The notes beneath the pieces are model-generated. The model was given only the letters and a program-made list of their open reading frames with translations. It was not told the DNA's origin and did no database searches. The translations under genes and the position numbers were made by a program. This document shows positions 1-5,991 of a DNA stretch of 6,203 bases, piece after piece; position 1 is the first letter of the stretch, and each line of letters starts with the position of its first letter. The DNA lies in NCBI GenBank assembly GCA_947177105.1, contig CAMWTF010000159.1, positions 1 to 6,203 of the forward strand, read 5' to 3'. Source of the stretch: an uncultured Lachnospiraceae bacterium (lineage in GTDB: Bacteria; Bacillota; Clostridia; Lachnospirales; Lachnospiraceae).

Positions 1-1
1 G

Positions 2-784
2 TATTACAAGTCGTTGCTGGGGGGAGAGGAATCGGACTATGAGGTCTATGCCAACTCGGTATTTAACCCGGAAAAACGAGCATTATTTATTGCGGAGGAT
101 GTGACCAGCAAGTACACCAGGCGTTCTGACGCGGAATTTTACAGGATAGCCAGGTATATAGATGAGATCGTGAAAAAACGGCATGGGAATTATATGGTGT
201 TCTGTCCCTCCTATGCCTTTATGCGGGAAATCTATGAGAGGTATCTGGAGCATTTTGCAGATGAAACAAAAGAATGCATTTTACAGTCTGAATATATGAG
301 CGAGGGAGATCGGGAGGCATTTTTGGCCAGATTTCAGGGCAATGAGGATTGTGACCTGGGGGTTTCCATATGCATGGATATCGAGATGGAGGACGAGAAA
401 TCGCTGATTGCCTTCTGTGTTCTGGGGGGAATCTTCAGCGAGGGCATTGACTTAAAGGAGGACAGCCTGATTGGCGCTGTCATCGTGGGCACGGGCCTGC
501 CCCAGGTGTGCTTTGAGCGGGAGCTTTTAAAGCAGTATTTTGACGAGGGGGGCCAGAACGGTTTTGACTATGCCTATCGTTATCCGGGTATGAACAAAGT
601 CCTGCAGGCGGCGGGGCGGGTAATCCGCACGGTGGAGGATATCGGCATTGTGGCCCTGTTGGATGAGCGTTTCCTTCAGTATGCCTACCTGCGCATGTTC
701 CCCAGAGAATGGGCAGGCTATGAACGGGTAAACTGTGGCAGTATAGCTAAGAGGGTAGAACGATTTTGGGATTCGTGGCTATAG
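2..784 (+). CDS. DinG/Rad3-like ATP-dependent DNA helicase, C-terminal part (5' end outside window)
   Basis: This is the C-terminal 260 codons of a superfamily 2 helicase of the DinG/Rad3/XPD type, an ATP-driven enzyme that unwinds DNA in repair or replication. The reading frame is open from the window edge, so the N-terminal lobe (Walker A, DEAH box and any Fe-S cluster domain) is not visible. Three motifs of the second motor lobe can be seen: a motif IV-like strand NYMVFCPSY near 188-214, a motif V-like segment FSEGIDL near 433-453, and motif VI QAAGRVIR near 605-628, which carries the arginine finger that contacts ATP. LLDERF near 656-673 is the usual following strand. The gene ends in TAG and is followed by a terminator, so it closes its transcription unit. 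The family is clear; the exact subfamily, and whether it is true DinG, cannot be settled from this part. Confidence 0.88.
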   Translation, partial: YYKSLLGGEESDYEVYANSVFNPEKRALFIAEDVTSKYTRRSDAEFYRIARYIDEIVKKRHGNYMVFCPSYAFMREIYERYLEHFADETKECILQSEYMSEGDREAFLARFQGNEDCDLGVSICMDIEMEDEKSLIAFCVLGGIFSEGIDLKEDSLIGAVIVGTGLPQVCFERELLKQYFDEGGQNGFDYAYRYPGMNKVLQAAGRVIRTVEDIGIVALLDERFLQYAYLRMFPREWAGYERVNCGSIAKRVERFWDSWL

Positions 785-848
785 CATCCGATAATGACCA
801 CGATATGCGACATAAAAGGAATTTATGCAATATAGAAAGAAGCTAAAG

Positions 849-880
849 AAGGGATTCTGCGTTGGCAGAGTTCCTTTTTT
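849..880 (+). terminator. Rho-independent terminator after the helicase gene
   Basis: AAGGGATTCTGC (849-860) pairs with GCAGAGTTCCTT (865-876) across a GTTG loop. All twelve positions pair if two G-T wobbles are allowed. A run of six T ends at 880. It lies about 65 bp after the helicase stop codon. Confidence 0.8.
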
Positions 881-918
881 GCATACAAAAAAGGAAAACG
901 ACACCTAAAATTATGTAA

Positions 919-936
919 ACCAAATATATGTTTGGT
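919..936. repeat. Short inverted repeat, possible operator
   Basis: ACCAAA (919-924) and TTTGGT (931-936) are perfect inverted arms around TATATG. No T-run follows, so it is not a terminator. It could be a regulator binding site, but it is nearly 400 bp before the next start codon and the arms are only 6 bp, so chance is possible. Confidence 0.25.
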
Positions 937-1014
937 GAAGGCCAAAATCAGAAAAATGACATTCGATTTTTGCAATTTTGACGCCTTGAGGAGGGTCTGT
1001 GACAGCTGTGTATA

Positions 1015-1023
1015 TGTGGATAA
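1015..1023 (-). promoter_or_regulatory. Consensus DnaA box
   Basis: TGTGGATAA is the exact reverse complement of the consensus DnaA box TTATCCACA. A second related word, TGTGGAAAC, follows at 1027-1035 and a weaker GTGGATTAT at 1038-1046, all in the same orientation within about 30 bp. DnaA boxes occur at origins, at DnaA-titrating loci and in some promoters. dnaA, dnaN and other origin genes are absent here. One perfect 9-mer can also occur by chance. Confidence 0.4.
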
Positions 1024-1324
1024 CTATGTGGAAACGGTGGATTATTTTTCTATAATGCCCAAAATATGACAAATATTTCAAGTTCTGTGCCTAAAAAGCA
1101 TTTTGCATGGAAAATTGCAGAAAGAAAAAGCAGAACTATGTTAGTCAACAGGATTATGTAATACAAATAGGCCAATGATAATCTCCTGTCTTGCAATTCC
1201 CTGCAAAACATGTTACCTTATAGGTGCATAGACAGAGATTTCCAATTCTGGCATGTATTGGAGCGATTTTACGGGGAATGCTGGTAATATGCATGGAAGA
1301 GCGGAAAGAGACTAGGAGGTATAT

Positions 1325-2503
1325 ATGAAAGTACTGATACTGTCCACAGGCACAGGCGAGGGACATAACTCAGCGGGCAAGGCGGTGCTGGAGCAGTTCC
1401 AGAAGAGAGAAATTCCCTGTGAGATGGCGGATGTGCTGGCGTTCGCCTCGGAGAAGGCGGCCAGTTATGGCAAGCGGATCTATGTGTGGAGCACCGTGAA
1501 GGCCACAAGAGTATTTAAGGGGGCTTACAGGGCCGGGAGGGCCATCACCTCTGCCCGGCGGAAGTCACCGGTGTATTATGCCAATGCACTCTATGCGGAA
1601 AAGCTGTACCACTATATTGTTGACAATGGATATGACACTGTCGTCATGCCTCATCTTTTCCCGGCAGAAGCGCTTACTTATATGCTGCGGAAGCATGAGT
1701 GTCGGCCGGATATCCACACCTATTTTGTGGGGACGGATTACACATGCATACCTTTCACGGAGGAGACGGAGGCGGACTATTATTTCATTGCCCATGAAGA
1801 ACTGCTGGAGGAGTACATGGAGAAGGGGATACCCAGAGAGAAGCTGATTCCCACCGGTATTCCGGTTTCGGAGCGCTTCAGGAACCTTCCCTCCAGGGGG
1901 GAGGCCAGAGAGGCGCTGGGAATGGCGCAGGAAGGACACTGTATCCTGATTATGACCGGCAGTATGGGCTATGGCAAGATCGAGGGATTGGTGCGGGCGT
2001 TGGTGCTTCGCATGGATGAAAAGGATAATGTATATATTCTGGGCGGATCCAACGAAAAACTGAAGGCCAGACTGCGGGAGGCGTATCGGGAGGATACCAG
2101 AGTGCAGATTCTGGATTATACAAACAGGACGGCGGAATATCTGGCGGCTTCGGACCTGCTGTTTTCCAAGCCCGGCGGGCTTACCTCTACAGAGGCGGCA
2201 GTGGCTGGGATACCTCTGGCCCACACCAGGCCCATACCGGGCTGTGAGGATTGCAATCAGGCTTTTTACAATGGACATGGTATTTCCATCAGCGCAGATT
2301 CCGAGAGACAGCTGGTGGAGAAGGCCATGGAGCTGCTGGCCCGTCCGGCGGATTGCGGGCGGATGATAGAAAGACAGCGCCGAGTGATCAACGGTAACGC
2401 CGCAGAGGATATATGTGAGTTTATCATCAGGCAAAGTACCTGTACGGAAAAGGCGGAGGAAAAGGAATTTCATCCGGCCGCGGAGATGCAAAAAGAGGTG
2501 TGA
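1325..2503 (+). CDS. MGDG-synthase/UgtP-like diacylglycerol glycosyltransferase
   Basis: A 392-residue GT-B-fold glycosyltransferase of the MGDG synthase / processive diacylglycerol glucosyltransferase family (B. subtilis UgtP is of similar size). It is expected to transfer a sugar from a UDP-sugar to diacylglycerol at the inner face of the membrane, making glycolipid and possibly a lipoteichoic-acid anchor. The N-terminal acceptor domain opens with STGTGEGHNSAGKAV (residues 7-21), equivalent to the family's GGGHxxAA loop, and contains VVMPHLFPAEA and IPTGIPVSERF. The C-terminal donor domain has ILIMTGSMGYGK, VYILGGSN and the diagnostic SKPGGLTSTEA (near residue 281), which binds the nucleotide sugar. 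A clear ribosome binding site, AGGAGG at 1314-1319, precedes the ATG. The gene runs directly into the PlsY-like gene, giving a membrane-lipid operon. The sugar and the number of transfers cannot be read from the sequence. Confidence 0.88.
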   Translation: MKVLILSTGTGEGHNSAGKAVLEQFQKREIPCEMADVLAFASEKAASYGKRIYVWSTVKATRVFKGAYRAGRAITSARRKSPVYYANALYAEKLYHYIVDNGYDTVVMPHLFPAEALTYMLRKHECRPDIHTYFVGTDYTCIPFTEETEADYYFIAHEELLEEYMEKGIPREKLIPTGIPVSERFRNLPSRGEAREALGMAQEGHCILIMTGSMGYGKIEGLVRALVLRMDEKDNVYILGGSNEKLKARLREAYREDTRVQILDYTNRTAEYLAASDLLFSKPGGLTSTEAAVAGIPLAHTRPIPGCEDCNQAFYNGHGISISADSERQLVEKAMELLARPADCGRMIERQRRVINGNAAEDICEFIIRQSTCTEKAEEKEFHPAAEMQKEV

Positions 2504-2505
2504 TT

Positions 2506-3144
2506 ATGCTGGAACATCAGATTGTAATGATAGTGACGGGAGTACTGTGCGGCAGCATTTTGTTCAGCCGGTATCTTCCCAAATGGATTAAGAAGGTGGA
2601 TATCGTGGCGCTCAGTGAAGACCATAACCCCGGGACGGCCAATGCCATGCAGTATGCGGGAATACCGGTGGGCCTTTTGTGTCTGCTGGGGGATATTTTC
2701 AAGGGGGTGCTCCCTGTACATGCCGCATTGCGGCTGGGACTGGAGAGCGGCTGCCTTTTTTCCCTGATCATGGCGGCGCCGGTGCTGGGACATGCCTATT
2801 CCCTGTATCACAGAGGCAGAGGGGGAAAGGCGATTGCCGTATCTTTCGGTGTGTTGATCGGACTGATGCCTATCCACACGGAGCCCATATTTGCATTGTG
2901 CAGCATATACCTGTTTTTCTCTCTGGTGGTGCGCATCCGGCCCCATACCCGGAGGACGCGTATCACTTATATTCTGCTGGCTATGAGCTCTTTATATATG
3001 CTCTATTCCAGATGGATTCCCTGGCAGATCTGTGGGGGGATGCTGCTGATCTCCTGCATTGTGGTTCACAAGAACAGCCTGCGCCAGCAGGCATTAGAGC
3101 AGGAGGTGGCGGAAGGGGCAAAAACTACCACACTTTCTATATAG
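2506..3144 (+). CDS. Divergent PlsY-like glycerol-3-phosphate acyltransferase, membrane protein
   Basis: A 212-residue polytopic membrane protein resembling PlsY, which transfers an acyl group from acyl-phosphate to glycerol-3-phosphate to give lysophosphatidic acid. Matches in order: a first membrane helix with CGSILFSRYLPK (15-26) like the PlsY GSIPxGxLxGK start; DHNPGTANA (39-47) at the place of SGNIGATN; GDIFKGVLPV (62-71) like LDxxKGxLPV; GHAYSLYHRGRGGKAIA (95-111) like GHxFPVFLxFKGGKGVA; and a C-terminal HKNSLRQQALEQE resembling the HxxNxxRLxxGxE motif. Five or so hydrophobic segments fit the family. The arginine of the first PlsY motif is replaced by V34, and its serine appears replaced by D39. 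I chose ATG 2506 because AAGAGGTG (2493-2500) is well spaced for it; GTG 2500 is an alternative. It begins 3 nt after the upstream stop, implying translational coupling with the glycosyltransferase. Confidence 0.75.
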   Translation: MLEHQIVMIVTGVLCGSILFSRYLPKWIKKVDIVALSEDHNPGTANAMQYAGIPVGLLCLLGDIFKGVLPVHAALRLGLESGCLFSLIMAAPVLGHAYSLYHRGRGGKAIAVSFGVLIGLMPIHTEPIFALCSIYLFFSLVVRIRPHTRRTRITYILLAMSSLYMLYSRWIPWQICGGMLLISCIVVHKNSLRQQALEQEVAEGAKTTTLSI

Positions 3145-3172
3145 GTTATAAATTGGGCAAAATATTCGGAGG

Positions 3173-3206
3173 ATCTCTCACCGACGTTAGGGTGGGAGAT
3201 TTTTTT
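3173..3206 (+). terminator. Rho-independent terminator after the lipid operon
   Basis: ATCTCTCACC (3173-3182) pairs with GGTGGGAGAT (3191-3200) with one T-G wobble around an 8-nt loop, followed directly by a run of T. It lies about 30 bp after the PlsY-like stop codon and insulates the lipid operon from the PadR unit. Confidence 0.9.
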
Positions 3207-3237
3207 CTTCTAAAAGCAAAATAATGTAAAAAAGGGA

Positions 3238-3266
3238 TTGACAAAGCATATTATATGACGTATAGT
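3238..3266 (+). promoter_or_regulatory. Sigma-A-type promoter of the padR operon
   Basis: A perfect -35 box TTGACA (3238-3243) stands exactly 17 bp from a good -10 box TATAGT (3261-3266), so transcription should start near 3273. The upstream operator palindrome (3248-3268) covers the spacer and -10 box, so a bound repressor would block polymerase. A second TATAAT at 3293-3298, inside the downstream operator, lacks a good -35 partner. Confidence 0.75.
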
Positions 3267-3268
3267 AT
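3248..3268. promoter_or_regulatory. Operator 1 (imperfect palindrome over the -10 box), probable PadR site
   Basis: ATATTATATG (3248-3257) and CGTATAGTAT (3259-3268) are inverted arms around one central base, pairing at 8 of 10 positions. The site matches the downstream operator at 18 of 21 positions when shifted by exactly 32 bp. It overlaps the -10 box of the promoter. Confidence 0.65.
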
Positions 3269-3278
3269 GGTCAAAAGT

Positions 3279-3301
3279 AATATTATACGCCGTATAATAT
3301 T
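3279..3301. promoter_or_regulatory. Operator 2 (perfect 11-bp-arm palindrome), probable PadR site
   Basis: AATATTATACG (3279-3289) and CGTATAATATT (3291-3301) are perfect inverted repeats around a single C at 3290. The AT-rich dyad with one central base is the kind of site expected for a dimeric winged-helix regulator. It lies just downstream of the predicted transcription start and is the strongest candidate for autorepression by the PadR protein encoded next. Confidence 0.72.
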
Positions 3302-3332
3302 GCATGGAGACATAGTATGACATCCGCCCCGC

Positions 3333-3449
3333 CAGTGCCCAGAGGAATTGCTGACAGGGCAGATACGGAACTCTAAAACAGTATTTGTATAGTCAGCGCC
3401 CAGAAATTTTTTGCCGGGATGGCGCTGCCAATGCAGATACAAAACTCTA
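3333..3449 (+). repeat. Diverged duplication and hairpin in the padR leader
   Basis: Two sequence words occur twice in the same order within the untranslated leader. CAGTGCCCAGA (3333-3343) matches CAGCGCCCAGA (3394-3404), and GCAGATACGGAACTCTA (3359-3375) matches GCAGATACAAAACTCTA (3433-3449) with two differences. The second copy contains a perfect 7-bp stem, CAGCGCC (3394-3400) with GGCGCTG (3421-3427); the first has a shorter one, TGCCC (3336-3340) with GGGCA (3357-3361). This may be an old local duplication or a structured leader. No known riboswitch class is recognised. Confidence 0.45.
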
Positions 3450-3468
3450 TATTCAGAAAGGAAAGAGC

Positions 3469-3786
3469 ATGGTATTTAATACAGGTGCCGCTCTGTTGGA
3501 TGCCATTGTACTGGCGGTGGTGTCCAAGGAGCCGGAAGGAACATACGGGTATAAGATTACCCAGGATGTGCGGCAGGTAATAGACCTGTCGGAATCCACG
3601 CTGTATCCGGTACTGCGCCGTCTGCAGAAGGACGATTGTCTGGAGGTGTATGACAGGGAATGCGCAGGACGTAACAGGCGTTACTACAAAGTGACCAGCA
3701 GGGGCTGGGCCCAGTTACAGCTGTATGAAAGCGAATGGCGAAGTTATTCAAAGAAAGTTACTTCGCTGTTTGGGGGAAAGGGTTAA
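3469..3786 (+). CDS. PadR-family transcriptional regulator
   Basis: A 105-residue single-domain PadR protein, a dimeric winged-helix DNA-binding repressor. The N-terminal helix GAALLDAIVLAVV leads to the helix-turn-helix, with EGTYGYKITQDV followed by the recognition helix LSESTLYPVLRRLQ (around residues 39-52), the most conserved PadR segment. NRRYYKVTSRG (around 68-78) forms the wing and the start of the last helix, which would serve in dimerisation. An in-frame TTG lies further upstream, but the ATG at 3469 is preferred: it has AGAAAGGAAAGAG just before it, and the upstream residues do not resemble the family. Two operator-like palindromes at the promoter suggest autoregulation. It sits 10 bp before the HAAS gene, and PadR next to HAAS and DUF4097 genes is a recurrent Firmicute arrangement. 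The inducing signal is unknown; PadR proteins of this kind often answer to envelope stress or small hydrophobic molecules. Confidence 0.9.
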   Translation: MVFNTGAALLDAIVLAVVSKEPEGTYGYKITQDVRQVIDLSESTLYPVLRRLQKDDCLEVYDRECAGRNRRYYKVTSRGWAQLQLYESEWRSYSKKVTSLFGGKG

Positions 3787-3796
3787 GGAGGCAGAT

Positions 3797-4834
3797 ATGA
3801 ACAAAGTAGAATTTATGAGGCAGCTGGAGAGTTTGCTGCAAAATATTTCGGAGCAGGAGCGGCAGGAAGCCCTGCAATATTACGGCGACTATTTTGACGA
3901 TGCGGGTCCGGAGAATGAACAGGCAGTGCTGGAGGCTCTGGGGAATCCTGCCCGGGTGGCAGAGAATATCAGACGGGATCTGTACGGCGCGGGTTACGGA
4001 GATGGCTACGAGGCGCGAAAGCCTGTGACGGGAAGAGAATTGACGGAGTATGGAACTTTTGTGGAGGAACCCCAGAACCAAGGGAGTACGTGGCAAAACC
4101 AGGCCGCGCAGAATGGTACTGCGCAGAACACGGCGGCACAGAGTACTGTAGCACAGAGTGCTACGGCACAGAGTGCTACGGCACAAAATGCTACGGCACA
4201 AAATGCTACGGCACAAAGCGCTATGACCCAAAGTGCTATGACCCAAAGTACTATGGCACAAAGCACTATGGCGCAAAATGCTGCAGCACAGGGGGCCGCT
4301 GTCCAAGGGGCAGGCATACATGGGGCAGGTCCTGCTCCTGCAGCCATGGCGGCAGGTCCCGGGCAAAGTATTCCCCAGCCTGTTCCCGTATGGGGCAATG
4401 CGGGGCGGGGGGCCCAGGGACAGTCCGGGAAAGCGGGCAAGGAGCCAATGTCAGGCGGCGTCATAGCGCTGATTGTGATCCTGTGTATCATAGGTGCGCC
4501 TGTGGGAGTGGGTCTGCTTCGCGGGGCGGCAGGTATAGTTGCGGGGATATTGGGAGGACTGCTGGGCTTGATAGCCGCCTGGTTTGCCATGATCCTTGGC
4601 TTTGGCATCGCCGCTTTAATATGTATTTTGGTAGGTTTGTTTGTCTGCGTCGTGGGTGTGGTGGGCATGGGCATCCATCCGCTGGCAGGTTTAGGGCTTG
4701 TGGGAGGCGGACTAATCGCAGTGAGCATCGGCATCTTCTTCCTGATGGCTACCGTGGCTATGGCAGGTGTGGCTACCCCGGCTATATTTCGCGGCATCCG
4801 CTGGCTGTTTACCCGGAAAAAGAAAGCGGCGTAA
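3797..4834 (+). CDS. HAAS (DUF1700) domain membrane protein with pentapeptide-repeat linker
   Basis: A 345-residue three-part protein. Residues 1 to about 65 form a HAAS/DUF1700 domain, with FMRQLESLLQNISEQERQ, then YYGDYFDDAG and ALGNPARVAENIRRDL, the usual helical domain of membrane proteins encoded next to PadR regulators. Residues 104 to about 178 are a low-complexity linker of AQ[S/N]xx pentapeptides. From about residue 218 several glycine-rich hydrophobic segments (roughly four membrane helices) follow, ending in RWLFTRKKKAA, a positively charged tail expected in the cytoplasm. The start ATG has a strong AAGGAGG (3785-3791) overlapping the PadR stop, so the two are co-translated. HAAS proteins are thought to partner with PadR or to control membrane or envelope functions; the biochemical role here is not known. 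The repeat linker is unusual for the family. Confidence 0.82.
   Translation: MNKVEFMRQLESLLQNISEQERQEALQYYGDYFDDAGPENEQAVLEALGNPARVAENIRRDLYGAGYGDGYEARKPVTGRELTEYGTFVEEPQNQGSTWQNQAAQNGTAQNTAAQSTVAQSATAQSATAQNATAQNATAQSAMTQSAMTQSTMAQSTMAQNAAAQGAAVQGAGIHGAGPAPAAMAAGPGQSIPQPVPVWGNAGRGAQGQSGKAGKEPMSGGVIALIVILCIIGAPVGVGLLRGAAGIVAGILGGLLGLIAAWFAMILGFGIAALICILVGLFVCVVGVVGMGIHPLAGLGLVGGGLIAVSIGIFFLMATVAMAGVATPAIFRGIRWLFTRKKKAA
4106..4330 (+). repeat. 15-bp in-frame tandem repeat encoding AQ[S/N]AT pentapeptides
   Basis: About fifteen 15-bp units encode pentapeptides such as AQSAT, AQNAT, TQSAM and AQNAA. The units at 4151-4165 and 4166-4180 are identical (GCACAGAGTGCTACG), as are those at 4181-4195 and 4196-4210 (GCACAAAATGCTACG), and two neighbours at 4226-4255 differ by one base. 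Adjacent identical units indicate recent slippage or unequal exchange. The outer units are degenerate. The linker should be extended and flexible, rich in Ala, Gln, Ser, Asn and Thr. Confidence 0.93.
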
Positions 4835-4987
4835 ACTATTTAATAGGATATGTGAAACTTAAAACAGTATGTTTTCGGACGGCACAATGTTCAATATCTG
4901 GATTTTTTAAGAGGCCGGATGATGATCACAGGCATCGAGCGCCGGTAGGAAACATACAGAACTTTAAATGAGAAAGGCATGGAGATT

Positions 4988-5911
4988 ATGAAAAAATTTA
5001 TGAAATTCTGTTTTGTACTGGCATTGGTGCTGATTATTGTGGGCGGTGTGTTCTATATGCTGGGCAGAAGGTCAGGCGGCAGGAGCGAGATGGACGAATT
5101 GCTAGCGGACATCGGCGGCGACTGGGTGGATATTGACAGTCTGATGCCAGATAGATGGGGCTCGTATGATCTTGACGATGCTTCTATTTTCAGCGATGAT
5201 TATGCCGTCTGGAAAGGCGATGTGGAGAAGCAGATGCTGTGCCAGGGCGGTGTTGACGAATTGAACCTGGCGATTGGCGGCAGCATGGTGGAGATAAAAA
5301 AATCTGATGATGAAAATATATATATTGAGGGCGAAAGCGTTGGAAAAATGCAGGCTTACGTGGAGGAAGGCGTGTTGTATGTGAAGTCCGTGCGGCCCGC
5401 CAACCTGATGGACGAGGTCAAAAACAGCACAATCACGCTGTATCTGCCGCGGGAAAACAGCGCCCTGGAAAGGCTGGATGTGTCTCTGGGGGCCGGTCAG
5501 CTGAAGCTGACTAATCTGGCGGTACAAGACACGGTGGCATCTATTGGCGCAGGACAGCTGTTGCTGGAAGAGATGGCGCTGGGCACCCTGGAGGTATCTT
5601 TAGGGGCCGGAGAACTGCGGACTGGGCATGTCACGGTAGAGACTCTGGTGGCGTCTATCGGCGCAGGGAATATGGATTTTTCCGGTGAGATCTTCAGCAG
5701 CGCCCAGATCACTTGTTCCATGGGCAATGTCAGCATGGAACTGGAGGGGGAGAAGGAGGATTTCAACTATCAGATCAATTGTGTGGCGGGCAATATGGAG
5801 ATCGACGGGGACAACTATGCCGGCGCGGCGGTGGACAAATATATTGACAACGGTGCGGCTAAATATATGGAGATTAACTGTTCCATGGGTAATGTGGAGG
5901 TTGATTTCTGA
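4988..5911 (+). CDS. Membrane-anchored DUF4097 (putative adhesin-like beta-repeat) protein
   Basis: A 307-residue protein with a short basic N-terminus and one membrane helix (CFVLALVLIIVGGVFYML, residues 8-25); the rest is probably outside the membrane. A linker rich in acidic residues and Gly follows. The region from about residue 85 is a DUF4097 beta-repeat domain. Four repeats near residues 163-235 show a tight pattern: SLGAGQL, SIGAGQL, SLGAGEL, SIGAGNM, each about 19 residues apart, as in a right-handed beta-solenoid. Three further turns use CSMGNV, CVAGNM and CSMGNV, each with a cysteine at the same place. ATG 4988 is chosen because GGAG (4981-4984) and AAGG (4974-4977) precede it; ATG 4979 has its ribosome site only one base away. 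Related Firmicute DUF4097 proteins belong to envelope-stress operons. It lies 153 bp after the HAAS gene with no terminator between, so it is probably in the same operon. Confidence 0.82.
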   Translation: MKKFMKFCFVLALVLIIVGGVFYMLGRRSGGRSEMDELLADIGGDWVDIDSLMPDRWGSYDLDDASIFSDDYAVWKGDVEKQMLCQGGVDELNLAIGGSMVEIKKSDDENIYIEGESVGKMQAYVEEGVLYVKSVRPANLMDEVKNSTITLYLPRENSALERLDVSLGAGQLKLTNLAVQDTVASIGAGQLLLEEMALGTLEVSLGAGELRTGHVTVETLVASIGAGNMDFSGEIFSSAQITCSMGNVSMELEGEKEDFNYQINCVAGNMEIDGDNYAGAAVDKYIDNGAAKYMEINCSMGNVEVDF

Positions 5912-5916
5912 TGGAG

Positions 5917-5952
5917 AAGTTTGGAAGTAAACTTCCAAATACGCATTAACGC
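5917..5952 (+). repeat. 36-bp structured repeat, copy 1
   Basis: This is identical to 5992-6027. It contains a perfect inverted repeat, TTTGGAAGT (5920-5928) with ACTTCCAAA (5931-5939), then the constant tail TACGCATTAACGC. It begins six bases after the DUF4097 stop codon. Confidence 0.93.
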
Positions 5953-5980
5953 AGTATCGCAGGCTCGGCCTGCGATATGC
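5951..5980 (+). repeat. Variable hairpin following repeat copy 1
   Basis: GCAGTATCGCAGGC (5951-5964) pairs with GCCTGCGATATGC (5968-5980) around the three-base loop TCG. The ten pairs next to the loop are perfect, then one bulged G and three more pairs. No T-run follows, so it does not look like a terminator. Confidence 0.85.
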
Positions 5981-5991
5981 AGGGAAGAGGT

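Larger units (their letters stand above)
785..1324. other. Long intergenic stretch, 540 bp, no gene seen
   Basis: No convincing coding region is visible on either strand. The base composition is clearly more AT-rich than the flanking genes. Besides the terminator at 849-880 it contains an inverted repeat at 919-936 and a DnaA-box-like cluster at 1015-1045. The last part must hold the promoter of the downstream lipid operon, but I found no -35/-10 pair with good spacing. TTGCAA at 1191-1196 with a poor -10 near 1214 is the best I can offer, and I do not annotate it. Confidence 0.6.

Noticed and set aside
1015..1046. Chromosomal replication origin
   Set aside because: Only one perfect DnaA box, and no dnaA, dnaN, rpmH or parAB genes nearby.
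1154..1366. Short antisense frame in the intergenic stretch reaching into the glycosyltransferase start
   Set aside because: It covers the ribosome site of the downstream gene, and its peptide is irregular with no recognisable motif.
1565..2491. Antisense 308-codon open frame over the glycosyltransferase gene
   Set aside because: It is a shadow of the strongly supported + strand gene, has no family resemblance and no promoter or ribosome site.
2679..3224. Out-of-frame + strand open frame over the PlsY-like gene
   Set aside because: It has no membrane-protein pattern or motif, overlaps the terminator at 3173-3206 and is explained by the real frame.
4006..4797. Long antisense open frames (4006-4797 and 3758-4366) over the HAAS gene
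   Set aside because: They stay open only because the 15-bp repeat lacks stops in these frames; their peptides are simple repeats and no start signal fits.
4867..4957. 8-bp inverted repeat GTATGTTT / AAACATAC between the HAAS and DUF4097 genes
   Set aside because: The arms are about 75 bases apart with no supporting structure or T-run; chance is likely.
4090..4971. Long + strand open frame of 293 codons overlapping the HAAS gene in another frame
   Set aside because: Its composition (Cys, Tyr, Gly, Arg-rich) is an artefact of reading the 15-bp repeat out of frame; no ribosome site or recognisable domain, and the HAAS frame is clearly the real one.
5911..5949. 13-codon ORF (MEKFGSKLPNTH) overlapping the DUF4097 stop as TGATG
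   Set aside because: It lies almost entirely within the structured repeat, and its second copy lacks a start codon; no ribosome site of its own, so it is more likely a by-product.
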